Shown in pieces: positions 56,943-64,000 of a stretch of 64,000 nt of DNA. The notes beneath the pieces were generated by a model. The model saw nothing but the letters and a program-made list of their open reading frames with translations, was not told the origin of the DNA and did not search any database. Made by a program: the position numbers and the translations under genes. The DNA comes from Streptomyces sp. NBC_01260 (GTDB lineage Bacteria > Actinomycetota > Actinomycetes > Streptomycetales > Streptomycetaceae). Location of the stretch: positions 4,154,001-4,218,000 of the forward strand of contig NZ_CP108464.1 of assembly GCF_036226405.1 (NCBI RefSeq). Reading direction: 5' to 3'. The first letter of the stretch is position 1; every line of letters begins with the position of its first letter.

Positions 56943-58061
56943 GTGCAGACCCAGAAGCCCCTCCTGCCCATCGGTGCGCGGCGACTGGCCGCCTGGTGCG
57001 GTGTCGTCCTGCTGGTCGCCGGCGTCGCCGCGGTGGCCATCTGGCTGTGTGTCGCCCTCAAGACCGCCGTCACCCCCGTCCTGCTCGCGCTGCTCGGTAC
57101 GGCGCTGCTCGGTCCGGTCCACCGCAGGCTCACCGCGCACGGGGTGAACCGTTCGGTGGCGGCCGGGTTCACCTGCGTCCTTCTCGTCGCGGTGGTCGGC
57201 GGCGCCGGCTACATCGTCGTCACCGCGCTCATCGACACCGGCGACCAGATCGTCCGGTCGCTGAAGGAAGCCGCTCAGTGGGTCGTCGACCACTTCGGCG
57301 TCACCGGCAACACGAATGTGGACGACCTGGCCACCAGCGGCAAGAAGCTCGTCGAGAAGTTCGGCGCGAGCGCCGCGGGCGGGCTGCTGAGCGGCCTCAG
57401 CCTGGTCGGTTCGCTCATCGCCACGAGCGTGCTCGCGCTCCTGCTGACCTTCTTCTTCCTGCGCGACTCCGACCGGGCCGCGCAGCTCGCGCACTCCATC
57501 GCCCCGCGCGGCGCCGGCGACCTGGTCGAGGCGATGGGCCGGCGGGCGTTCGAGGCCGTCGAGGGCTTCATGCGCGGTACGACGTTCATCGCGCTCATCG
57601 ACGCCGTCTGCATCACGGTCGGCCTGCTGATCCTGCGGGTGCCCGGTGCGGTGGGGCTGGGTGCGCTGGTCCTGGTCGGCGCCTACATCCCGTACCTCGG
57701 GGCCTTCATCTCGGGCGCCGTCGCGGTCCTGGTGGCGCTCGCGGACCGGGGTTTCGTGATCGCGCTCTGGGCGCTCGGGGTGGTGCTCGCCGTACAGGTG
57801 ATGGAGGGCCACGTCCTCCAGCCGATGATCCAGAGCCGTACGGTCCAGATGCACCCCGCCACGATCATGATCGCGCTGACGGCGGGCGCGAGCGTGGCGG
57901 GCCTGCTGGGGATGCTGCTCGCGGTCCCGTTGTGCGCGGCGGCGTTCGGCATCCTCGGCGAACTGCGCAAGGGCCAGCTGCCCCCACCAGCCCCCCCGGA
58001 CGCGGAAGCCCCCGCCCCGGACACGTCCCCCGGCGCACCTCCGAGCCCGTCCGGCGCCTGA
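56943..58061 (+). CDS. AI-2E family transporter
   Basis: A 372-residue membrane protein with the eight-helix AI-2E/PerM pattern: GVVLLVAGVAAVAIWLCVAL, LVGSLIATSVLALLLTFFFL, AVGLGALVLVGAYIPYLGAF and GASVAGLLGMLLAVPLCAAA. The conserved EGHVLQPMIQSRTVQMHP segment is present. The family includes autoinducer-2 exporters and Na+/H+ antiporters; the role here is unknown. The GTG at 56943 is the first possible start after an in-frame TGA. The C-terminal 25 residues are Pro/Ala-rich and disordered. Confidence 0.88.
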   Translation: MQTQKPLLPIGARRLAAWCGVVLLVAGVAAVAIWLCVALKTAVTPVLLALLGTALLGPVHRRLTAHGVNRSVAAGFTCVLLVAVVGGAGYIVVTALIDTGDQIVRSLKEAAQWVVDHFGVTGNTNVDDLATSGKKLVEKFGASAAGGLLSGLSLVGSLIATSVLALLLTFFFLRDSDRAAQLAHSIAPRGAGDLVEAMGRRAFEAVEGFMRGTTFIALIDAVCITVGLLILRVPGAVGLGALVLVGAYIPYLGAFISGAVAVLVALADRGFVIALWALGVVLAVQVMEGHVLQPMIQSRTVQMHPATIMIALTAGASVAGLLGMLLAVPLCAAAFGILGELRKGQLPPPAPPDAEAPAPDTSPGAPPSPSGA

Positions 58062-58088
58062 GCACGGAAGCCTGGCGCCCGAGGGGGG

Positions 58089-60239
58089 CTACCGGTCCGG
58101 TTCCGGTTCTGGCTCCAGCTCCGGAACCGGCTGCACCCCCGCCAGTTCCACCAGTTCCACCGGCTCCGCCGACTCGTACAGCTCGAACCAGATCGACTTG
58201 CCCGCACCCCGCGGATCGACCCCCCACGCATCCGCGAGCATCTCCATCAGCACCAGACCCCGCCCGCTGGACGCCATCTCCCCGGGCCGCCGCTTGTGCG
58301 GCAGTTCGTTGCTGCCGTCGGCCACCTCCACCCGCAGCCGCCGCTCCCCGTGCTCCCCGCTGGCCTGGGCGACCAGCAGCGCGTCCCCGTCCGTGTGGAC
58401 CAGCACGTTCGTGGCCATCTCGGAGATCATCAGCACGGCCGAGTCGACCTGCTCCGGGTCCGCCCAGTCGTGCAGCATCTCGCGCACCTGCTGCCGGGCC
58501 GCCGAGATCCGCTCCGGTTCGGCCTGGGCGATGGTCAGCGCGGTCCGCCGCGGCGCGGTCCGCAGGGACGTGGTGCCCTCGCGGCGCAGCAGCAGCACCG
58601 CGACGTCGTCCTCGCGCCGGTCCGCGAGCGGGCCCGTCGTGTAGTGCGAGGCCGGCCCGTGCACCGCCTGCACCAAGGCGTCCGCGAGCTTCTCCAGATC
58701 GTCGGTGTGCCGCTCCAGGATCGGCCGGAGCCGGACCCAGCCGGTGGCCAGGTCGTGCCCGCCGGTCTCGATCAGCCCGTCCGTGCAGAGCATGATCGTT
58801 TCCCCGGCCTCCAGCGTGACCCGGGTCGTCGGGTAGTCGGTGTCCGCCTGGATGCCCAGTGGGAGCCCGCCCGCCGTCTGCCGGATGACCGCGGTCCCGT
58901 CCGGGGTCATCACCACGGGGTCGGGGTGCCCGGCCCGTGCGATGTCGAGCGTGCCGGTTTCCGGGTCGGCCTCCGCGTACAGGCACGTCGCGAAGCGCGC
59001 TCCGGTGTGCTCCGCGTCGTCGTGCGCGTCGGTGAGCCCGGAGAGGAAGCGCGAGGCCCGCGAGAGCACCGCGTCCGGGCGGTGCCCCTCGGAGGCGTAC
59101 GCGCGCAGGGCGATCCGCAACTGGCCCATCACCGCCGCCGCCCGCACGTCGTGGCCCTGGACGTCGCCGATGACGAGGGCGATACGGCCGTTGGGGAGCG
59201 GAATCATGTCGTACCAGTCGCCGCCGACCTGGAGCCCGCCGCCGGTCGGCACATAGCGTGCGGCCACCGTCATCCCCGGGACGCTGAGCACCAGGGACGG
59301 CATCATCGTGCGCTGGAGCCCCTGCGAGAGCTCTCGCTCGGTCTCGGCGATCCCGGCGCGGGCCAGCGCCTGTGCGAGCATCCGGGCCACCGTCGTCAGC
59401 ACGGACCGCTCGTCCGGCGAGAACGCCACCGGATGCCGGAAGCCGGCCATCCAGGCGCCCATCGTGCGCCCCGCCACGATCAGCGGCAGGAAGGCCCAGG
59501 AGTGGCGCTCGAACCGGCGGGCCAGCGGCCAGGCGGCCGGGTAGCGGGCGTAGTAGTCCTCGGCGGTGGGCAGATAGATCGCCCGCCCCGTCCGTACGAC
59601 CTCCGCGGCCGGGTAGTCGGTCTCCAGCGGCATGTCGTTGAAGGGGCCCTCGTCACCGGCGTGCTGACCGTGGTGCCCGACGATCGTCAGCCGTTCGCCC
59701 TCGACCCCGAAGACGGCCAGTCCCTCCGGCGAGAATCCGGGCATGGAGAGCGAGTAGGCCACCCGCAGCACCTCCTCCGTCGACCGGGCCTCGGCCAGCG
59801 CCCGCCCCGCGTCCAGCAGGAACGCCTCCCGGGACCGGCGCCAGTCGCCGGTGATCGGGGTGTGCGCCCCGGTGGTGCCGGGCTGCGGCTCGGCGACCTC
59901 CTGGAGGGTGCCGACCAGCACGTAGTCCGCGCCGCCGTCGGCCGGGAGCGGCTTGGAGCGGCTCCGTACGGTACGCAGCACCCGGCCGCGCTCGTCCACG
60001 ATCCGCAGCCGGGCCTCGGCGAGCGTGTCCTCCGCGACGGCCAGGTTGACCACCCCGTAGACCTCGTTCCAGTCGACGGGATGGAAGCGGGAGCGCACCT
60101 CCGACTCACGGAAGGCACCTGGCTCGGAGGGCAGCTCCAGCAGCCGGGCCGCCTCCGCGTCGAGCGTGACCGTCCCGGCTGCGTTGTCCCAGCGCCAAAG
60201 ACCGGTCGCGGTCGCGGCCAGGACATCCTCGGTGCGCAT
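58089..60239 (-). CDS. PAS-GAF-SpoIIE phosphatase with HATPase domain
   Basis: A 716-residue signalling protein with four modules: PAS-like sensor (1-115, LLELPSEPGAFRESEVRSRF), GAF (140-305, LLDAGRALAEARSTEEVLRV), a SpoIIE/PP2C-type Ser phosphatase (about 320-545: GGDWYDMIPLPNGRIALVIG, DVQGHDV, CTDGLIETGG, EDDVAVLLLR) and a C-terminal RsbW-like HATPase (565-690: LMISEMATNVLVHTDGDAL, SGRGLVLMEML). It probably both phosphorylates and dephosphorylates partner-switching proteins that control sigma factors. The ATG at 60239 begins the PAS domain. It is divergent from aspS. Confidence 0.9.
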   Translation of the reverse strand: MRTEDVLAATATGLWRWDNAAGTVTLDAEAARLLELPSEPGAFRESEVRSRFHPVDWNEVYGVVNLAVAEDTLAEARLRIVDERGRVLRTVRSRSKPLPADGGADYVLVGTLQEVAEPQPGTTGAHTPITGDWRRSREAFLLDAGRALAEARSTEEVLRVAYSLSMPGFSPEGLAVFGVEGERLTIVGHHGQHAGDEGPFNDMPLETDYPAAEVVRTGRAIYLPTAEDYYARYPAAWPLARRFERHSWAFLPLIVAGRTMGAWMAGFRHPVAFSPDERSVLTTVARMLAQALARAGIAETERELSQGLQRTMMPSLVLSVPGMTVAARYVPTGGGLQVGGDWYDMIPLPNGRIALVIGDVQGHDVRAAAVMGQLRIALRAYASEGHRPDAVLSRASRFLSGLTDAHDDAEHTGARFATCLYAEADPETGTLDIARAGHPDPVVMTPDGTAVIRQTAGGLPLGIQADTDYPTTRVTLEAGETIMLCTDGLIETGGHDLATGWVRLRPILERHTDDLEKLADALVQAVHGPASHYTTGPLADRREDDVAVLLLRREGTTSLRTAPRRTALTIAQAEPERISAARQQVREMLHDWADPEQVDSAVLMISEMATNVLVHTDGDALLVAQASGEHGERRLRVEVADGSNELPHKRRPGEMASSGRGLVLMEMLADAWGVDPRGAGKSIWFELYESAEPVELVELAGVQPVPELEPEPEPDR

Positions 60240-60403
60240 TGCCCCACTTTATGAAGATGTACGGCCCAAACGCCACCGAGGGTCGCCCGTCCCGGGTCCA
60301 CCGGTGATCTTGCTGGGGACAATGGCAATGAAACGGTCCGGTCGCGGGCGGTAGCCTGGGGTGGCTGTATCCGCCCCCAACCGCGAAGACTGGATGAACG
60401 ACG

Positions 60404-62188
60404 ATGCATCGGTACAGGTCCCACACCTGCGGCGAGCTCCGCGCCTCTGACGTCGGCACCGACGTCCGGCTGAGCGGCTGGCTGCACAATCGCCGAGACC
60501 TGGGTGGCATCCTCTTCATCGATCTGCGCGACCACTACGGTCTGGTGCAGCTCGTCGCCCGCCCCGGCACGCCCGGCAACGACGCCCTGGCGAAGCTCAC
60601 CAAGGAGACCGTCGTACGGATCGACGGCAAGGTGTCCGCCCGCGGCGCCGACAACGTCAACCCGGAGCTCCCGACCGGCGAGATCGAGATCGAGGTCACC
60701 GAGGTCGAGGTGCTGGGCGAGGCCGCCCCGCTGCCCTTCACGATCAACGCCGAGGACGGGGTGAACGAGGAGCGGCGTCTGGAGTACCGCTTCCTCGACC
60801 TGCGCCGCGAGCGCATGCACCGCAACATCATGCTGCGCTCCTCCGTCATCGCCTCGATCCGCTCCAAGATGGTGGCCCTCGGCTTCAACGAGATGGCGAC
60901 GCCGATCCTCACCGCGACCTCCCCCGAGGGCGCCCGTGACTTCGTCGTCCCGTCCCGGCTGAACCCGGGCAAGTTCTACGCGCTGCCGCAGGCCCCGCAG
61001 CAGTTCAAGCAGCTGCTGATGATCTCCGGCTTCGACCGCTACTTCCAGATCGCGCCGTGCTTCCGCGACGAGGACGCCCGTGCCGACCGGTCGCCCGGCG
61101 AGTTCTACCAGCTCGACGTCGAGATGTCCTTCGTCGAGCAGGAGGACGTCTTCCGCCCGATCGAGAGGCTGATGACCGAGCTCTTCGAGGAGTTCGGCAA
61201 CGGCCGCCACGTCACCTCGCCCTTCCCGCGCATCCCGTTCCGCGAGTCGATGCTGAAGTACGGCAACGACAAGCCGGACCTGCGCGCCAAGCTGGAGCTC
61301 GTGGACATCTCCGACGTCTTCGCGGACTCGGAGTTCAAGGCGTTCGCCGGCAAGCACGTCCGCGCCCTCCCGGTGCCGGACACCGCGGGCCAGTCCCGGA
61401 AGTTCTTCGACGGCCTCGGCGACTACGCGGTCGAGCACGGCGCCAAGGGCCTCGCCTGGGTCCGGGTCGGCGAGGACGGCAAGCTGGCGGGCCCGATCGC
61501 CAAGTTCCTCACCGAGACGGACGTCAAGACCCTCACCGAGCGGCTCTCCCTCGTCCCCGGCCACGCCGTGTTCTTCGGCGCCGGCGAGTTCGACGAGGTC
61601 TCCAAGATCATGTCGGTCGTCCGCGTCGAGGCGGCCAAGCGCGCCGGTCACTTCGAGGACGGCGTCTTCCGCTTCTGCTGGATCGTCGACTTCCCGATGT
61701 ACGAGAAGGACGAGGACACCGGGAAGATCGACTTCTCGCACAACCCCTTCTCGATGCCCCAGGGCGGCCTGAAGGACCTTGAGGAGAAGGACCCGCTCGA
61801 CATCCTCGCCTGGCAGTACGACATCGTCTGCAACGGCATCGAGCTGTCCTCCGGCGCCATCCGTAACCACGAGCCCGAGCTGATGCTCAAGGCCTTCGAG
61901 ATCGCCGGTTACGACCGCGAGACCGTCGAGCACGAGTTCGCGGGCATGCTCCGCGCCTTCCGCCTCGGCGCCCCGCCGCACGGTGGCATCGCCCCGGGTG
62001 TCGACCGCATCGTGATGCTGCTGGCCGACGAGCCCAACATCCGCGAGACGATCGCCTTCCCGCTGAACGGCAACGCCCAGGACCTGATGATGGGTGCTCC
62101 CACGGTGCTGGACGAGACCCGGCTGCGCGAGCTGAACATCCAGCTCCGCAAGCCGGTCGCGCCCGCGAAGGACGCCACCGAGAAGTAG
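60404..62188 (+). CDS. aspS: aspartyl-tRNA synthetase
   Basis: A 594-residue class II synthetase that charges tRNA-Asp. The N-terminal OB-fold anticodon-binding domain (1-110) has [19 protein letters not shown]. Class II motif 2 is [19 protein letters not shown] and motif 3 is [20 protein letters not shown]; the bacterial-specific GAD insertion lies between (about 300-410). Length and start ([20 protein letters not shown]) are typical for actinobacteria, where this enzyme may be non-discriminating if no AsnRS exists. It stands alone, with a parS site and a terminator directly after the stop. Confidence 0.97.
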   Translation: MHRYRSHTCGELRASDVGTDVRLSGWLHNRRDLGGILFIDLRDHYGLVQLVARPGTPGNDALAKLTKETVVRIDGKVSARGADNVNPELPTGEIEIEVTEVEVLGEAAPLPFTINAEDGVNEERRLEYRFLDLRRERMHRNIMLRSSVIASIRSKMVALGFNEMATPILTATSPEGARDFVVPSRLNPGKFYALPQAPQQFKQLLMISGFDRYFQIAPCFRDEDARADRSPGEFYQLDVEMSFVEQEDVFRPIERLMTELFEEFGNGRHVTSPFPRIPFRESMLKYGNDKPDLRAKLELVDISDVFADSEFKAFAGKHVRALPVPDTAGQSRKFFDGLGDYAVEHGAKGLAWVRVGEDGKLAGPIAKFLTETDVKTLTERLSLVPGHAVFFGAGEFDEVSKIMSVVRVEAAKRAGHFEDGVFRFCWIVDFPMYEKDEDTGKIDFSHNPFSMPQGGLKDLEEKDPLDILAWQYDIVCNGIELSSGAIRNHEPELMLKAFEIAGYDRETVEHEFAGMLRAFRLGAPPHGGIAPGVDRIVMLLADEPNIRETIAFPLNGNAQDLMMGAPTVLDETRLRELNIQLRKPVAPAKDATEK

Positions 62189-62204
62189 CCCGTCAGCTGC
62201 ACCG

Positions 62205-62220
62205 GGTTTCACGTGAAACA
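62205..62220. promoter_or_regulatory. parS: parS site 3
   Basis: GGTTTCACGTGAAACA contains the 14-base palindrome and matches 15 of 16 parS positions. It lies 17 bases after the aspS stop, 16.2 kb from site 2. Confidence 0.9.
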
Positions 62221-62246
62221 GCCCCTGGCCACCCGGCCGGGGGCTG
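62219..62246. terminator. aspS terminator
   Basis: CAGCCCCTGGCC pairs with GGCCGGGGGCTG (one mismatch) across ACCC. It abuts the parS site and shares its last two bases. Confidence 0.75.
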
Positions 62247-62368
62247 TTCCGTGTCCCGGCCGTGCCGACTGCCCGCACCGGACGGCCTGCCCACACGGGG
62301 ATGCGGCCCGCACCGCAATCACACAGGAACCCACAGCCTGTGCTCACGCCCCTGCCAGCTGGGCTCCC

Positions 62369-62374
62369 TAGCCT
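62369..62374 (+). promoter_or_regulatory. -10 box of a probable leaderless transcript for the dioxygenase gene
   Basis: TAGCCT ends seven bases before the ATG at 62382, which has no ribosome site. Confidence 0.4.
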
Positions 62375-62381
62375 CCCCTGC

Positions 62382-63335
62382 ATGACAGAGAATCAGGGAC
62401 CCGCGCACAAGAAGGATCTGACCCGTCGCCGGATGATCCTCGCCGGTGGCGCGGCCGTGGCCGCGGCCGGAATCGGAGCCGGAGCCGTCGCGAACGCCTC
62501 GGCCGGTGAGAGCGGCGGCGAACGTGGCGGCAGCGGCGGCGGGAAGAAGCCCACCGGGCAGGGCGAGGCGTGTTACCGGCTCACCTCGGAGACCACCGAG
62601 GGCCCGTACTACATCGACGCCGACAAGATCCGTAAGGACATCACCGAGGACAAGGAGGGCATCCCGATGACCCTCCGCCTCAAGGTGATCGACTCCGACA
62701 CCTGCAAGCCGCTCAAGCGGGCGGCCGTCGACATCTGGCACTGCGACGCCCTGGGCGTCTACTCCGGATACGAGAGCATGAGCACGGGCGGTCCCGGCGG
62801 TCCGGGCGGCGGCACCCCGCCGACCGGCGCCCCCACGGACGCACCGACCGGCGCCCCCACCGGTACGCCCCCGACCGGCGGCCCCGGCGGCCCCGGCGGC
62901 GGTGGCGGCGGGCACAGCGAGCCCACCGACGACGAGCGCTATCTGCGGGGCACTCAGCTCACCGACCAGCACGGGTACGTGGAGTTCCGGACGATCTTCC
63001 CGGGCTGGTACCAGGGCCGTGCCGTGCACATCCACACCAAGGTGCACGTCGGCGGCAGGATGACCGACGCCGGGTACGAGGGCGGGCACACCTGCCACAC
63101 CGGCCAGTTCTTCTTCGCGGAGTCCGCGGTCCTCGACTCGGCGAAGGCCGAGCCGTACTCGGCCAGCACCACCACCCGCACGACCCTCACCGAGGACACC
63201 ATCTACGACCAGAGCGGTGTCACGGGCGGGCTGATGAAGCTCTCGTACCGGAAGAACCACATGGCGCGCGGTGTCGTCGGCTCGATCACCATGGGCGTGG
63301 ACCCGGACGGGACGCAGGACGGGACGGGGATGTGA
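62382..63335 (+). CDS. Tat-secreted intradiol ring-cleavage dioxygenase
   Basis: A 317-residue non-heme Fe(III) dioxygenase that should split catechol-type rings between the two hydroxyls. The N-terminus LTRRRMILAGGAAVAAAGIG is a twin-arginine signal, so the enzyme is exported folded. Iron ligands are expected in ETTEGPYYIDAD (Tyr), YQGRAVHIHTKVHV (His) and around PGWYQGR (Tyr). Between GVYSGYES and DDERYLRGTQL a stretch of about 45 residues rich in Gly, Pro and Thr (with APTGAPTG units) replaces the normally short loop. Secreted intradiol enzymes may act on plant-derived or polyphenolic substrates. The ATG at 62382 begins the Tat signal. Confidence 0.88.
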   Translation: MTENQGPAHKKDLTRRRMILAGGAAVAAAGIGAGAVANASAGESGGERGGSGGGKKPTGQGEACYRLTSETTEGPYYIDADKIRKDITEDKEGIPMTLRLKVIDSDTCKPLKRAAVDIWHCDALGVYSGYESMSTGGPGGPGGGTPPTGAPTDAPTGAPTGTPPTGGPGGPGGGGGGHSEPTDDERYLRGTQLTDQHGYVEFRTIFPGWYQGRAVHIHTKVHVGGRMTDAGYEGGHTCHTGQFFFAESAVLDSAKAEPYSASTTTRTTLTEDTIYDQSGVTGGLMKLSYRKNHMARGVVGSITMGVDPDGTQDGTGM

Positions 63336-63407
63336 TCGCACCGACCTGACCCGATCGCGCCGATCGGCCCACCGACGCCTCCTCAGGCCTCCGTTCCCCC
63401 GCGGAGC

Positions 63408-63451
63408 CGAAGGGCCCGGAACCGGAGCAGTACCCGGTTCCGGGCCCTTCG
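63408..63451. terminator. strong terminator after the dioxygenase gene
   Basis: A perfect 18-base-pair stem (63408-63425 and 63434-63451) with an eight-base loop lies 72 bases after the stop. Confidence 0.85.
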
Positions 63452-63658
63452 TGATGTGCGCCGACAGACGTGCACCGACAAGGGCTGCGCGCATACAAGT
63501 GCATGAATCACGCGAACGGGTACAGCCGGATGGCCCCGGTGCCGGATTGGCCGGTCCCGGCTGCGGCAAAGACTGCCTGGGCCGACATCGGCACAGCGGA
63601 CCTCACGCCGCGTCCGCAAAGCCCCCGCGGCTTCGCCGCCGACTGCTGAGGAGCCACC

Positions 63659-64000
63659 GTGTCCGTGCCCCGTCCGAGCGTTCCCCTGCGGCTCCCGTAC
63701 GTCGTCTGTGCCGTCTTCGTCCTGCTGCTGGCCGCGTGCGGAACGGGCGGCGTCGTCGGTTCTCGTGAGCGCGGTGCCCCCACGAGGACCGCGGGCGCTC
63801 CCGGCCCGTCGGCGGGCGGCGCGTCGGCGGCCGGGCCCGCCGCCGCACCGCCCAGAGCGTCGCCCGCCCCGCCGCGGGAGATCCCGGGGCTCGGCCCGCG
63901 GACCAGGGCGGCGATCCCGGCAGGCACCCGGCAGGTGTTCGTCGTCACGGGCGAGTCCCCGGACTCCAGCCGCTCCACCGCCGTGCTCTACACCCGGGAC
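63659..64000 (+). CDS. lipoprotein, probably L,D-transpeptidase-like, N-terminal part
   Basis: A gene cut off by the window end; 114 residues are visible. GTG 63659 follows GAGGAG. The signal peptide VVCAVFVLLLAAC carries a lipobox, so the protein is anchored outside the membrane. A Pro/Ala-rich linker follows, then PGLGPRTRAAIPAGTRQVFV and VVTGESPDSSRSTAVLY, which looks like the start of a YkuD-type L,D-transpeptidase catalytic domain as seen in Streptomyces lipoproteins. The catalytic His and Cys are outside the window, so the assignment is tentative. Confidence 0.65.
   Translation, partial: MSVPRPSVPLRLPYVVCAVFVLLLAACGTGGVVGSRERGAPTRTAGAPGPSAGGASAAGPAAAPPRASPAPPREIPGLGPRTRAAIPAGTRQVFVVTGESPDSSRSTAVLYTRD

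Noticed and set aside
59687..62383. 898-residue frame antisense to aspS and the SpoIIE gene
   Set aside because: It spans a divergent promoter region and two strong genes; no motifs.
1..64000. Search by eye for tRNA, rRNA, integrase, transposase and attachment-site repeats
   Set aside because: None was recognised; the accessory stretch has no integrase or flanking repeats, so no mobile element is claimed.

Overview
The window looks like a core chromosomal segment of a Streptomyces or close actinomycete relative. The supporting signs are very high GC with G/C-saturated third codon positions, many GTG starts, WhiJ-like regulators, BTAD/NB-ARC regulators, a SpoIIE-type phosphatase with its own kinase-like domain, a Bpa proteasome activator, and PASTA-type Ser/Thr kinases. 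Three copies of the ParB-binding palindrome GTTTCACGTGAAAC (8357, 46034 and 62206) point to the origin-proximal part of the chromosome. From memory the gene order resembles the S. coelicolor stretch running from the second bkd cluster down to aspS, but that was not checked by any search.

Left part (1-10.5 kb): the 5' end of paaN and a divergent TetR regulator; an Lrp/AsnC regulator divergent from a complete E1alpha-E1beta-E2 branched-chain 2-oxoacid dehydrogenase operon; an overlapping operon mobA-moeA-K+ channel, with a parS site on the moeA/channel junction; then a quinone oxidoreductase. Near-identical palindromes precede both the paaN/TetR and the Lrp/bkd divergent pairs.

Centre-left (10.6-26.5 kb): bpa, a PadR-ABC-FtsX module, a secreted Ala/Pro-rich membrane-anchored protein, two divergent Ser/Thr kinases, an APH-fold protein, a PPOX-fold protein and a DevR-like response regulator, followed by a second complete E1alpha-E1beta-E2 operon. 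Neither bkd cluster carries an E3 gene.

Accessory stretch (about 26.5-40.9 kb): this part looks less conserved. It holds a decayed histidine-phosphatase gene, a frameshifted RsbW-like ATP-binding gene beside a WhiJ-like XRE regulator/DUF397 pair, an LADTG-tailed trypsin-like protease, a small ORF plus lipoprotein, a DUF1062 gene, two adjacent ORFs that appear to share one S74 intramolecular-chaperone domain, a SnoaL-like gene, an S41 protease, a 1450-residue S8 protease with HAF repeats, and GNAT and VOC genes.

Right part (40.9-64 kb): housekeeping order resumes with a D-Ala-D-Ala carboxypeptidase, a GntR-MFS operon, a mycothiol-dependent isomerase-like protein, a carbon-nitrogen hydrolase, a LURP-one-like protein, a thioredoxin-NHL protein, a BTAD/NB-ARC/TPR regulator (with a probable +1 frameshift at its stop), an M18 aminopeptidase, an acyl-CoA dehydrogenase, an SseB-like protein, a pirin, an AI-2E transporter, a SpoIIE phosphatase, aspS, a Tat-secreted intradiol dioxygenase and the start of an L,D-transpeptidase-like lipoprotein. 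Strong inverted-repeat terminators separate most convergent pairs. No tRNA, rRNA, CRISPR array or insertion sequence was recognised.
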